A stretch of 47,108 bases of DNA. Origin: Bacillota bacterium. GTDB lineage: Bacteria > Bacillota > Dehalobacteriia > UBA4068 > UBA4997. The notes below the pieces were generated by a model. The model saw only the letters and a list, made by a program, of their open reading frames with translations, was not told the DNA's origin and searched no databases. The translations under genes and the position numbers were made by a program. Positions 15,521 to 23,006 of the stretch are shown in pieces (within the stretch, counting starts at the first letter, position 1; every line of letters begins with the position of its first letter). The stretch is taken from assembly GCA_021769035.1 (NCBI GenBank), contig JAETTP010000014.1:1-47108 (forward strand). The letters run 5' to 3'.

Positions 15521-15976
15521 ATGCCAAAAATTGAACGGTTGCTGCTGGTTTGCACCGGCAACACCTGCCGCAGCCCGATGGCGGAAGCATTGTGCCAGCA
15601 CTATCTGCCAGAGGTGGAAACGCTTTCCGCCGGGGTGGGGGCCGCCCCAGGCCTGCCGGCTTCAATCGGCGCGCAGGAGGCTATGGAGCGGCGCGGCCTG
15701 CACCTGGAGCACCACCGCAGCCGGGCCCTTTCCGCCTATCTGCTGGCCGATGCCGACCTGGTGCTGTGCATGGGCCAAAGCCACAAGCAGGTTATTCTGC
15801 AAGCCCTGCCGGAGCTGGCCGCCAAAGTGTTCACCCTGGCAGAATATGTGGACGAGCCTGACCAAGATATTGCCGACCCTTTCGGCGGCGACAGTGAGGC
15901 CTATGAAGCCTGCGCCCAGCAAATTGAGGCGCTGGTGCAAAAGCTGGCCGCTAAATTAGAGGAAAAGCCGGAATGA
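15521..15976 (+). CDS. ywlE: Low-molecular-weight protein phosphatase, YwlE-like (protein-arginine phosphatase)
   Basis: 151 residues. The P-loop VCTGNTCRSPMAE holds the nucleophile Cys 11 and Arg 17; the general-acid Asp is in ADPFGG (Asp 119). The Thr at position 15 of CTGNTCRS is what separates YwlE arginine phosphatases from tyrosine phosphatases, which have Ile there, so the likely role is removing phosphate from protein arginines marked by McsB for ClpCP. Gene order ywlE-rpiB-ywlG is the same as in B. subtilis (ywlE-ywlF-ywlG), supporting orthology. AAAGGAGGGCTAAT precedes ATG. No mcsB or clpC lies in this window. Confidence 0.88.
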   Translation: MPKIERLLLVCTGNTCRSPMAEALCQHYLPEVETLSAGVGAAPGLPASIGAQEAMERRGLHLEHHRSRALSAYLLADADLVLCMGQSHKQVILQALPELAAKVFTLAEYVDEPDQDIADPFGGDSEAYEACAQQIEALVQKLAAKLEEKPE

Positions 15977-16032
15977 CAGCGAATAATCAATAGCAATAAA
16001 AAATTGCCCAAACCCAAAAAGGAGGCTGAACA

Positions 16033-16551
16033 ATGAACAACTCTTCTGAGAAAATTGCCCTGGGCTGCGACCACGCCGCCTATCAGCTGAAAGAGCAGGT
16101 GAAAGCCCACCTGCAAGACCTGGGGCTGGAGCTTAAAGATTTTGGCACCTTTGACGAAGCCTCGGTGGATTATCCGGACTATGCCTTTTTCGTCGGCAAG
16201 GCCGTCGTTAGCGGAGAGTGCTCCCGCGGCATCGTGCTTTGCGGCACTGGCATTGGCATAAGCATTGCCGCCAACAAAATCCCCGGCATACGCGCGGCCC
16301 TGTGCCATGATCTTTTCACAGCCCAAGCCTGCCGCGAGCATAACAACGCCAACGTGCTGGCCTTAGGCGCCCGCGTGCTGGAGCCCAAGCTGGCCCTGGA
16401 AATTGTGGACCTTTGGCTGCAAACCGAGTTCGCTGGCGGCCGGCACCAACGCCGACTGGACAAAATCACCGGCATTGAGGACACCTGCGCCGTGGAGCAC
16501 GCCCAGGAGCTGGCGAACATCGTCCAGGAGCATCCACGAACAGAAAATTGA
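16033..16551 (+). CDS. rpiB: Ribose-5-phosphate isomerase B
   Basis: 172 residues of the RpiB/LacAB family, which interconverts ribose 5-phosphate and ribulose 5-phosphate in the pentose phosphate pathway. Substrate-loop ALGCDHAAYQLKE with Asp 13 and His 14; catalytic Cys 70 in IVLCGTGIGISIAANK; His in CHDLFTAQ and REHNNANVLALGAR; normal C-terminal LDLW-like helix plus about 25 extra residues compared with the usual ~148. AAAAAGGAGGCTGAAC precedes ATG. It lies 56 bases after ywlE and 33 before ywlG. Confidence 0.95.
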   Translation: MNNSSEKIALGCDHAAYQLKEQVKAHLQDLGLELKDFGTFDEASVDYPDYAFFVGKAVVSGECSRGIVLCGTGIGISIAANKIPGIRAALCHDLFTAQACREHNNANVLALGARVLEPKLALEIVDLWLQTEFAGGRHQRRLDKITGIEDTCAVEHAQELANIVQEHPRTEN

Positions 16552-16584
16552 CAGCCTACAACAGACGAAAAGGAGCGATAACCA

Positions 16585-17166
16585 ATGACAACCCCTGATT
16601 ATCTGGAGCAGGAGCCGGCCCCAGAACAGCTGCAAAAGCTGCACGACGAGGCGGCCGAGCTTTTTTATGATTTTCTACTGGCCGCGGCCCCGCCCAAAGA
16701 CGGTCTGATGGTGATTGGCTGTTCCACCAGTGAAATTTTGGGCGGCCACATCGGCAAAAACGGCAGCCGCCGCCTGGGCGAGGTGCTGGCGGAAGCAGCC
16801 TTGGCCGAAGCCGAAAGCTACGGCCTCACCGCCGCCGCCCAGTGCTGCGAGCACCTTAACCGCGCCCTGGTGATTGAAAAGGCCGCCGCCCTGCGCCACC
16901 GCCTGAACATCGTCAGCGCCGTGCCCAAACCCACCGCCGGTGGCAGCTTTGCCGCAGCCTTTTATCAACAGCTTAAAGAGCCGGTGCTGGTGGAAACTAT
17001 CCAAGCCGATTGCGGGCTGGACATCGGCCAAACCCTGATTGGTATGCACCTGCGCCGGGTGGCCGTGCCACTGCGCCTCACCCAGAAAAACCTGGGCCAG
17101 GCTATCATCACCGCCGCCACCTGCCGCCCACCGTTGATTGGCGGCCAACGCGCGGAATATAAATAG
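16585..17166 (+). CDS. ywlG: TIGR01440/DUF436 family protein (YwlG)
   Basis: 193 residues. The conserved string MVIGCSTSEILGGHIGKNGS near 41-60, the CCEHLNRALVIEKAA block and C-terminal GMHLRRVAVPLRL mark the YwlG family, found beside rpiB in many Bacillota. Function is not established; the fold is alpha/beta with conserved Cys, His and Glu that could bind metal. Third gene of the ywlE unit. Confidence 0.88.
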   Translation: MTTPDYLEQEPAPEQLQKLHDEAAELFYDFLLAAAPPKDGLMVIGCSTSEILGGHIGKNGSRRLGEVLAEAALAEAESYGLTAAAQCCEHLNRALVIEKAAALRHRLNIVSAVPKPTAGGSFAAAFYQQLKEPVLVETIQADCGLDIGQTLIGMHLRRVAVPLRLTQKNLGQAIITAATCRPPLIGGQRAEYK

Positions 17167-17174
17167 GCCCTACT

Positions 17175-17672
17175 ATGCTAAATCAAGCCGAAAACACCCT
17201 CCGCTTGCCCAGATACGCCGAGCTGCCCCAGCTGGAGCTTTATATGGACCAGGTGCTGCTGATTTTGGAGCAAGCGCTGGCCCCTGACCTGCCGGAGCTG
17301 CCGGAGGAGCCGCGGCGCGGCAAGCAAAGTGAGCGGCCCGTCACGGCCAGTATGATTAACAATTACGTTAAGCAGGGCCTAATCGGGCCGCCACGCAAAA
17401 AACGCTATACCAAACAGCAGGTGGCCAGCTTGCTGCTGATTTGCCTGTTGAAAAATTTGCTGCCCATTGCCGACATCAAGCTGCTGCTGCAAACTGCGGA
17501 GGGCCAAGGCTTTGCAGCCTTTTACGACAGCTTTTGCGGCCAGCTGGAAGCTTGCCTAAGTAACCTTTGGGCGGTGTCCCCTGCCGATCAGCCGGAACTG
17601 CCGCAGGCGGCGGCGCAAGCCCTGGCACAGAAATTTTATCTGCAAAATCGGCTACAAAACCGCAATCTTTAA
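17175..17672 (+). CDS. DUF1836 domain protein, MerR-like DNA-binding
   Basis: 165 residues. RPVTASMINNYVKQGLIGPP with RKKRYTKQQVASLLLI is a helix-turn-helix of MerR type (KRYTKxQ wing), the core of DUF1836. No metal or effector domain is recognisable in the rest, which is helical. Probably a small transcription regulator of unknown target. It follows ywlG by eight bases and is in the same unit. Confidence 0.8.
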   Translation: MLNQAENTLRLPRYAELPQLELYMDQVLLILEQALAPDLPELPEEPRRGKQSERPVTASMINNYVKQGLIGPPRKKRYTKQQVASLLLICLLKNLLPIADIKLLLQTAEGQGFAAFYDSFCGQLEACLSNLWAVSPADQPELPQAAAQALAQKFYLQNRLQNRNL

Positions 17673-17706
17673 TCAACATTATATAGTATGAAAGGATTTT
17701 TTTGCT

Positions 17707-18876
17707 ATGCAGGAATTATCATTAAAATATGGCTGCAATCCCAACCAGAAGCCGGCCCGGATTTACGCCGCCGGGGAGTTGCCTATCACCATCTTAAACG
17801 GCAGCCCCGGCTATATCAATCTGCTGGACGCTTTCAACAGCTGGCAGCTGGTGCGAGAGCTTAAAGCAGCCTGCGGCCTGCCCGCGGCGGCCTCCTTTAA
17901 GCACGTCAGCCCGGCCGGAGCCGCCGTGGCCGTGCCCCTGGACAACACACTACGCCAGATTTACTTTGTCGAGGGTCTGGAGCTTTCCCCTATCGCCACT
18001 GCCTATGTGCGGGCCCGCGGTGCAGACCGTATGTCCTCCTATGGCGATTTTGCCGCCCTCTCCGACGAGTGCGACGAAGCTACCGCCCGCTTTTTGCTGC
18101 GCGAGGTTTCCGACGGTATCATCGCCCCGGGCTACACCCCGGCGGCCTTGGAAATTCTGCGCCAAAAACGCAAGGGCAGTTATCTGGTTATCCAAATCGA
18201 CCCGGATTATCAGCCGGAGCCGCTGGAAACCAAGCAGGTTTTCGGCGTCAGCTTTGAGCAGCTGCGCAACGACGTGCATTTGAACGCCGGCCTGCTGCAA
18301 AACCGACCCACCCGGAACCAGACTATCCCGGAGGAAGCGGTGCGCGACCTGCTGATTGCCCTGATTACCCTCAAATATACGCAGTCCAATTCCGTTTGCT
18401 ACGCCAAAGGCGGCCAGGCCATCGGCATTGGCGCAGGCCAGCAATCCCGGATTCATTGCACCAGACTGGCCGGCAACAAAGCAGATATTTGGTTCCTGCG
18501 CCAGCACCCCAAGGTTCTGGCCCTGCCCTTTAAGGCGGATATTCGCCGACCGGACCGCGACAACACGATTGACGTTTACATCTCCGAGGAATGGGAGGAC
18601 GTTCTGGCCGAGGGCGCTTGGCAGCAGTTCTTTACCAGCCGGCCGGAGCCTTTGACCGCCGCCGAAAAGCGGGAATGGCTGGCCCGGCTGCAAGGCGTTT
18701 CCCTGGGCTCCGACGCATTCTTCCCCTTTGGCGACAACATTGAGCGCGCCCACAAAAGCGGCGTGCAGTATATCGCCCAAACCGGCGGCTCCGTGCGCGA
18801 CGACCATGTGATTGCCACCTGCGATAAATACAACATCGCTATGGCTTTCACCGGCGTGCGCTTGTTCCACCATTAA
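17707..18876 (+). CDS. Stand-alone AICAR transformylase (PurH C-terminal type)
   Basis: 389 residues. This is the folate-dependent formyltransferase step of de novo purine synthesis, AICAR to FAICAR. The Lys-His pair of SFKHVSPAGAAV (K65, H66) is the catalytic motif, and SNSVCYAKGGQAIGIGAGQQ the nucleotide region. The C-terminal SGVQYIAQTGGSVRDDHVI matches PurH. The IMP cyclohydrolase domain of bifunctional PurH is absent, so cyclisation must be done by another protein (for instance a separate cyclohydrolase), as in a set of Clostridia. A ribosome site AAAGGATTTTTTTGCT precedes ATG. Confidence 0.9.
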   Translation: MQELSLKYGCNPNQKPARIYAAGELPITILNGSPGYINLLDAFNSWQLVRELKAACGLPAAASFKHVSPAGAAVAVPLDNTLRQIYFVEGLELSPIATAYVRARGADRMSSYGDFAALSDECDEATARFLLREVSDGIIAPGYTPAALEILRQKRKGSYLVIQIDPDYQPEPLETKQVFGVSFEQLRNDVHLNAGLLQNRPTRNQTIPEEAVRDLLIALITLKYTQSNSVCYAKGGQAIGIGAGQQSRIHCTRLAGNKADIWFLRQHPKVLALPFKADIRRPDRDNTIDVYISEEWEDVLAEGAWQQFFTSRPEPLTAAEKREWLARLQGVSLGSDAFFPFGDNIERAHKSGVQYIAQTGGSVRDDHVIATCDKYNIAMAFTGVRLFHH

Positions 18877-18900
18877 TAAACCGCAAAAGGAGGCCGCATA

Positions 18901-19119
18901 ATGAGTAATCGAGAAAAATGTATTGCCATTTTGGACAGTTTTAACGAACACCAATTAGCCAACATTGCCAATATGCTGCAAGCAGCTTTGGACGCGGTCA
19001 GCGAAGCAACCGACGACGCTTTTTGCAATAAGCTGGCAGACGATTATCAAACCGATCCTGACAAAGGGCAGTTTATCAGCCTGGCTGAGGCGGCCAAAAT
19101 TCTTGGGGTTGAATTATGA
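18901..19119 (+). CDS. Antitoxin of a RelBE-like pair
   Basis: 72 residues, acidic, with a helical N-terminus (LDSFNEHQLANIANMLQAAL) and a C-terminal FISLAEAAKILGVEL. The gene begins 24 bases after the AICAR transformylase with AAAGGAGGCCGCATA before ATG and its stop overlaps the toxin start by four bases (ATGA). The fold class is unclear (not a clear RHH or Phd), so the antitoxin call rests on the coupling to a RelE-type toxin. Confidence 0.75.
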   Translation: MSNREKCIAILDSFNEHQLANIANMLQAALDAVSEATDDAFCNKLADDYQTDPDKGQFISLAEAAKILGVEL

Positions 19120-19364
19120 ATTATCAAATTTTAATTGATAAACCAGCATTAAAATTTTTGCAGAAGCAACCTGCAAGCCAACGTGAACGCCTGTTAAAAG
19201 CAATTAGCCAGTTGCCGACAAGCGGCGACATCAAGCCGCTTTCAGCACATCAAAACCAGTATCGTTTGCGAGTTGGCCCTTTCCGCATAATCTACACAGT
19301 AAAAAATGACTTGCTCATTGTGCAGGTATTAAATATCGGCAATCGCGGCGATATTTATAAATAA
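19116..19364 (+). CDS. RelE/ParE-superfamily toxin
   Basis: 82 residues of the RelE/ParE fold: ILIDKPALKFLQKQPASQRE, then LSAHQNQYRLRVGPFRIIY, the YRLRVGxYRVIY block of RelE mRNA interferases with basic residues. Family toxins cut mRNA on the ribosome under stress and are held off by the antitoxin. The pair sits at the end of the purine unit, followed by a strong terminator. Confidence 0.88.
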   Translation: MNYQILIDKPALKFLQKQPASQRERLLKAISQLPTSGDIKPLSAHQNQYRLRVGPFRIIYTVKNDLLIVQVLNIGNRGDIYK

Positions 19365-19371
19365 ACCGCAA

Positions 19372-19405
19372 AAGCCCTCAGTTTGTTAACAACTGAGGGC
19401 TTTTT
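19372..19405 (+). terminator. Terminator of the ywlE-to-toxin unit
   Basis: AAGCCCTCAGTT and AACTGAGGGCTT pair perfectly, followed by TTTTTC on the plus strand. On the minus strand a weaker TTTTG follows, so it could also catch the riboswitch transcript coming from 19911. Confidence 0.9.
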
Positions 19406-19650
19406 CTTATTTAAAAAGAATGTTTGGAAAACATTACACAACCGAAACAGAATGGGGTGCGGCGGCTGGTTGGAGGGGAGCCGCCCAGCCGCCGGCCCCA
19501 AAAAGGGGTAAAAAGAAAGTTAAAAAAGGGAAAATTAAAAACACTAACCGAACGTTGAAAACAGCATTCAATCTCAGGCAAATGCTTCCTAAAGCAAAGT
19601 TTCCATCCAAAGGCTGGATGGAAACAAAAAACGGCTCAGCAGGTGAACCG
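19406..19650. other. Gene-free stretch behind the riboswitch terminator
   Basis: Both strands have open frames here but with no family resemblance and no sensible start. Composition alternates between purine-rich (GGGGTAAAAAGAAAG) and GC-rich tracts. A 10-bp perfect hairpin, GTTTCCATCC with GGATGGAAAC, sits at 19599-19625, next to the riboswitch terminator. This is where the controlled gene should be; nothing recognisable remains. Confidence 0.5.
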
Positions 19651-19651
19651 T
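19625..19651 (-). terminator. Riboswitch expression-platform terminator
   Basis: Minus strand ACGGTTCA pairs with TGAGCCGT (one G-T pair) around a five-base loop and continues in TTTTTTG. It lies 75 bases after the cobalamin aptamer, typical of a transcription-terminating B12 riboswitch. Confidence 0.75.
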
Positions 19652-19725
19652 AAAAGAACGAATGAAATATAAGCAGGTGCTGATATTTCTTGCCAAAGCC
19701 TCCCACCCTAAAGACAAAAGCAACA

Positions 19726-19893
19726 TTTACGGTAAATATCCTGACTTATGACTCCTTCTCCCAGAACGCCTTCTCAAGCCGAAAAGAGCAATGGCTCAAT
19801 GGCATAAAATCCTGTTCGTCGTCAAATACAGTAGAGTTTGGGCTGCGCCGGATTCACACCGGCTTCCTTTTTAAGCTGTAAAAGCACCGTAAA
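19726..19893 (-). ncRNA. Cobalamin (B12) riboswitch aptamer, apparently orphan
   Basis: On the minus strand the closing stem TTTACGGT (19893-19886) pairs with ACCGTAAA (19733-19726). Inside is the B12-box core, GGAAGCCGGTGTGAATCCGG followed by CGCAGCCC, then TCTACTGTA, a variable arm, and ATAAGTCAGGATATTTACC, all hallmarks of the class. A perfect sigma-A promoter starts the RNA about 18 bases upstream, and a terminator follows at 19625-19651. Normally B12 binding shuts off cobalamin synthesis, transport or B12-independent enzyme genes. Here the minus strand beyond the terminator has no recognisable gene before the opposing toxin gene. Confidence 0.9.
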
Positions 19894-19917
19894 CTTTCAA
19901 TATTCAGTTATGCTATT

Positions 19918-19946
19918 ATTATACACATCCGGCATTGATTTGTCAA
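19918..19946 (-). promoter_or_regulatory. Consensus sigma-A promoter of the riboswitch RNA
   Basis: TTGACA (19946-19941), exactly 17 bases, TATAAT (19923-19918). Both boxes are perfect; start expected near 19911. Confidence 0.92.
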
Positions 19947-19965
19947 GCCAAAAGGGCAAATTTTT

Positions 19966-20475
19966 CTACAAATTTTCCCCAGGCCCGGCCGCCACCCCGG
20001 CCACCAAACGGTCGGGGATTTCCGGCATCAGCTCGTCGTTAATCACCTGCAAAACCGTGTTGATAACGTCCAGCTGCTCCGGCTGGAAATGCTCCCGAAT
20101 CCGCTGCATAACCTGGTTTTGGTAGGAAGCGCTGATATTATAATACTGATAATATTTATCCGTCACCATCAGCTGATATTCCCGCCGGTCGTCGGCTGAG
20201 CGCACCTTTTTGATGTAGCCCTTGCTAATCAGGCTGTTAATTTTGTAGGCCGCATTGGGCGGCGATATTTTGATGAATGAGGAAAACTCCTTAACCGTGG
20301 GGTTGTTCAGGGCGTGAATAGTTTCCACACAGAGGGTTTCCACCGTGGTGAGGGAGGTTTCGCGCCCGTGCAGCTGCGAGAACATCTCCTGATAAAAATG
20401 GATTTTAAATTTAGCGTATATCTCCGCAAAATTTTCTTCCAAATTTTTAGTCAGTTGCTTATTCTCATCAGCCAT
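19966..20475 (-). CDS. MarR-family regulator, probable fatty-acid-synthesis repressor (FabT-like)
   Basis: 169 residues from the ATG at 20475, chosen because AGGTGATTGAA gives correct spacing; a GTG nine bases upstream is possible. Winged helix: VKEFSSFIKISPPNAAYKIN is the recognition region and KGYIKKVRSADDRREYQLMV the DxRR wing typical of MarR. N- and C-terminal helices form the dimer. It is the last gene of the fab operon, 48 bases after fabZ; FabT and similar MarR proteins in Bacillota sit with fab genes and bind AT-rich operators in response to acyl-ACP. The AT-rich repeats at the operon promoter are the likely target. The regulator role is inferred from position. Confidence 0.8.
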   Translation of the reverse strand: MADENKQLTKNLEENFAEIYAKFKIHFYQEMFSQLHGRETSLTTVETLCVETIHALNNPTVKEFSSFIKISPPNAAYKINSLISKGYIKKVRSADDRREYQLMVTDKYYQYYNISASYQNQVMQRIREHFQPEQLDVINTVLQVINDELMPEIPDRLVAGVAAGPGENL

Positions 20476-20523
20476 TTCAATCACCTGTCAATCCCCAAAC
20501 TTTTTTCTGCGTAAAATTAAGGC

Positions 20524-20952
20524 TTATTCACCAATAGCAAAGGAAAGCTCTGCCGCCGCGGCCACCTTGCCGTTCACCTTGGCCACGCCCTTGCCGATCC
20601 CCAGCGGCCCGCGCCGGTTAATCAGCTCACATTCCAGCTCCAAAATATCCCCCGGCTCCACCTTGGCGCGGAAACGGGCGTTTTTCACCCCGCCGAAGAA
20701 CACCAGCTTGCCAGCGGCCTCTGGGTCGGTCAAAATAGCCACCGCACCCACCTGGGCCAGAGCCTCCAAAATCAGCACGCCGGGCATCACGTGCCGGCCG
20801 GGAAAATGCCCGCAAAACTGCTGCTCATTGGCGGAAACGCATTTGTAGCCCTTGGCCCACTGGCCCGGCTGATAATCGGTTATTCTGTCCACCAGCAAAA
20901 AAGGATAGCGGTGCGGCAGAATTTTTTCAATTTCATTAGAGTTTAACTGCAT
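20524..20952 (-). CDS. fabZ: 3-hydroxyacyl-ACP dehydratase FabZ
   Basis: 142 residues from ATG 20952, which follows GGAGGACAAAAAA; a TTG 21 bases upstream would place the ribosome site inside the gene. Catalyses dehydration of 3-hydroxyacyl-ACP in each elongation round. Catalytic His 14 in LPHRYPFLLVDR and Glu 63 in MPGVLILEALAQVGA are present, as is the FFGGVKNARFR block. Hot-dog fold, cytosolic. Lies 32 bases after fabF. A 17-base palindrome overlaps the gap. Confidence 0.95.
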   Translation of the reverse strand: MQLNSNEIEKILPHRYPFLLVDRITDYQPGQWAKGYKCVSANEQQFCGHFPGRHVMPGVLILEALAQVGAVAILTDPEAAGKLVFFGGVKNARFRAKVEPGDILELECELINRRGPLGIGKGVAKVNGKVAAAAELSFAIGE

Positions 20953-20965
20953 TTTTTTGTCCTCC

Positions 20966-20982
20966 TGCGCCAATTTGGCGCA
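20966..20982. repeat. 17-base palindrome between fabF and fabZ
   Basis: TGCGCCAA-A-TTGGCGCA. It lies between the fabF stop and the fabZ GGAGG. It may be a protein-binding site, or a hairpin near the fabZ ribosome site that tunes its translation. The GC-rich arms do not resemble the AT-rich repeats at the operon promoter. Confidence 0.6.
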
Positions 20983-20984
20983 AT

Positions 20985-22226
20985 TTAACGGTTCAGATTG
21001 CCAAATATCAGAGAAGCGTTGTGGCCGCCGAAGCCAAAGGAGTTAGACATCGCCACCGCCACGGCCGCCTCGCGCGCCTGATTGGGCACAATATCCAGGT
21101 CGCAGTCCGGGTCCGGCACCTGATAATTGATGGTGGGGAGTATCACGCCCTCGTGCACGGTCAAAGCCGTAAACACCGCTTCCACCGCGCCGCTGGCCCC
21201 CAGCATATGCCCAACCATTGATTTGGTGGAGCTAATTTGCAATTTCGCAGCCGCTGGGCCAAAAACCTGCTTAACCGCGCCAATTTCCGCCTTATCATTC
21301 AGCTGGGTGGAGGTGCCATGGGCGTTCAGATAAACCACCTCTTCCGGCTTCACGCCGGCGTCCGCCATTGCCAGCCGCATGCAGTTGGCCGCGCCGGAAC
21401 CGTCCGGCAAAGGAGCCGTGATGTGATAAGCGTCGCAGTTGCTGGCGTAGCCCAAAAGTTCGCAGTAAATTTTGGCGCCGCGCTTCAGCGCGTGCTCATA
21501 TTCCTCCAGCACCAAAATTCCCGCGCCCTCGCCCATCACAAAGCCGCTGCGCTCCTTATCAAAGGGAATGGAGGCCCGGTTGGGATCCTGGCTTTCACAC
21601 AGGGCTTTCATAGAGGTGAAGCCGCCAATGCCCAGCGGGGTAATGCTGGCCTCCGCCCCGCCGCAAACCATCAGGTCGGCGTAGCCGTCGCGCACCTGGC
21701 GGAAAGAGTCGCCCACCGCGTTGGTGCCGCCGGCGCAGGCCGTCACCGGGCAAGTGCACATGCCCTGCAAGCCGTAAGTAATCGCAATATGCCCGGCTGC
21801 CATATTGCCAATCGACATCGGAATGAAAAAGGGCGAAACTCGGTCAAAGCTGTGATCCAACCCTTTGGAATGTTCCCTCTCAATGGCGCTCAGGCCGCCA
21901 ATACCGCTGGAAACGGAAACGCCAATCCGCCCTCTGTCCTCCTGCTCAAGTTGCAGGCCGCTGTCCTGCATGGCCTCCTGGGCAGCAATCAGAGCAAATT
22001 GGGTAAAGCGGTCCAGCTTGCGCGCTTCCTTTTTGTCCAAATGCTCCTCCACCCGCAGATTTTTCACCTCCGCCGCCAGCTTCGCTTTATTATCGCTGAC
22101 GTCAAAAGCAGTAATCTCGCCAATGCCGCAGGCTCCCTGGCGGGCCGCCGCAAAGCTGGCCTGGGCCGTATGGCCAAGGGGCGTCACTGCGCCAAGGCCG
22201 GTTATCACAACTCGTCTTTTTTCCAT
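20985..22226 (-). CDS. fabF: 3-oxoacyl-ACP synthase II FabF
   Basis: 413 residues, the main elongation condensing enzyme. The Cys-His-His triad is complete: Cys 164 in CPVTACAGGTNA, His 303 in NAHGTSTQLND and His 340 in SMVGHMLGASGAVEA, with the C-terminal SFGFGGHNASLIF. Homodimer, cytosolic. Starts 18 bases after fabG. Normal length. Confidence 0.97.
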   Translation of the reverse strand: MEKRRVVITGLGAVTPLGHTAQASFAAARQGACGIGEITAFDVSDNKAKLAAEVKNLRVEEHLDKKEARKLDRFTQFALIAAQEAMQDSGLQLEQEDRGRIGVSVSSGIGGLSAIEREHSKGLDHSFDRVSPFFIPMSIGNMAAGHIAITYGLQGMCTCPVTACAGGTNAVGDSFRQVRDGYADLMVCGGAEASITPLGIGGFTSMKALCESQDPNRASIPFDKERSGFVMGEGAGILVLEEYEHALKRGAKIYCELLGYASNCDAYHITAPLPDGSGAANCMRLAMADAGVKPEEVVYLNAHGTSTQLNDKAEIGAVKQVFGPAAAKLQISSTKSMVGHMLGASGAVEAVFTALTVHEGVILPTINYQVPDPDCDLDIVPNQAREAAVAVAMSNSFGFGGHNASLIFGNLNR

Positions 22227-22244
22227 TATTAAAAACTCCTTAAA

Positions 22245-23006
22245 TTACATTGCCATGCCGCCGTCGACCCGCAAAACCTGCCCGGTGATGTAAGCCGCTT
22301 CTTTGGAGGCCAAAAACAAGGCTGCCGCCGCCACATCCTCCGGCTGGCCAATCCGCCCGGCCGGGATACTCTCCAGCATTTTGCTGCGGGCCGCTTCCGG
22401 CAGGCTGGCTGTCATCACGGTTTCAATAAAGCCCGGCGCCAGCGCGTTCACCGTCACCTTACGGCTGGCCAGCTCCTTAGCCAGAGATTTGGTCATGCCG
22501 ATAATCCCCGCCTTGCTGGCTGCGTAGTTCACCTGGCCGGCGTTGCCGCGCAGGGCCACCACGCTGCTGATATTGATAATCCGGCCAAAACGCTGCTTCA
22601 TCATCAGCTTGCTGGCCTGCTTCATACACAAAAACGCACCCCGCAGGTTGGTAGCCAGCACCGCGTCGAAATCCTCCTCGGAAAGACGCAACAGCAAAGC
22701 GTCGCGGGTGATACCGGCATTGTTCACCAAAATATCCACGCCGCCCAGCTCCTGCACCATAGTGGCAAAAAGCTGCTCCACCTGCGCGCCGTCGCTGACG
22801 TCGGCATAGCAGCAGGCGGCCTTAACCCCCAGGGCCTCAATCTCCGCCACGGCGGCCTGGGCCTCGTCCTCGCTGCCCACATAGTTAAGCATAATATCCG
22901 CCCCGGCCCGGGCCAGCCGCAGGGCAATGGCCTTGCCAATGCCCCGATTGCCGCCGGTCACCAGAGCGCGCAGGCCGTGTAAATCGGCAAAATTAAATTC
23001 ACTCAT
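22245..23006 (-). CDS. fabG: 3-oxoacyl-ACP reductase FabG
   Basis: 253 residues, SDR family, NADPH-dependent reduction of 3-oxoacyl-ACP. GGNRGIGKAIA cofactor loop at 18-28, NNAG at 95-98, Ser 148, Tyr 161 and Lys 165 in NYAASKAGIIG, C-terminal ITGQVLRVDGGMAM. ATG overlaps the fabD stop by four bases, so the two are coupled. Confidence 0.96.
   Translation of the reverse strand: MSEFNFADLHGLRALVTGGNRGIGKAIALRLARAGADIMLNYVGSEDEAQAAVAEIEALGVKAACCYADVSDGAQVEQLFATMVQELGGVDILVNNAGITRDALLLRLSEEDFDAVLATNLRGAFLCMKQASKLMMKQRFGRIINISSVVALRGNAGQVNYAASKAGIIGMTKSLAKELASRKVTVNALAPGFIETVMTASLPEAARSKMLESIPAGRIGQPEDVAAAALFLASKEAAYITGQVLRVDGGMAM

Noticed and set aside
18901-19364. The RelBE-like pair as part of a defence island
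   Set aside because: It is closely attached to a purine gene unit with core-like composition and its own terminator; no other defence gene is next to it.
19434-19706. 90-codon minus-strand frame after the cobalamin riboswitch as its target gene
   Set aside because: It spans the riboswitch terminator, has no ribosome site and a low-complexity hydrophobic and proline-rich end; no family resemblance.
19420-19881. Plus-strand frames of 77 and 63 codons
   Set aside because: They overlap the riboswitch RNA and purine-rich tracts and have no recognisable motif.
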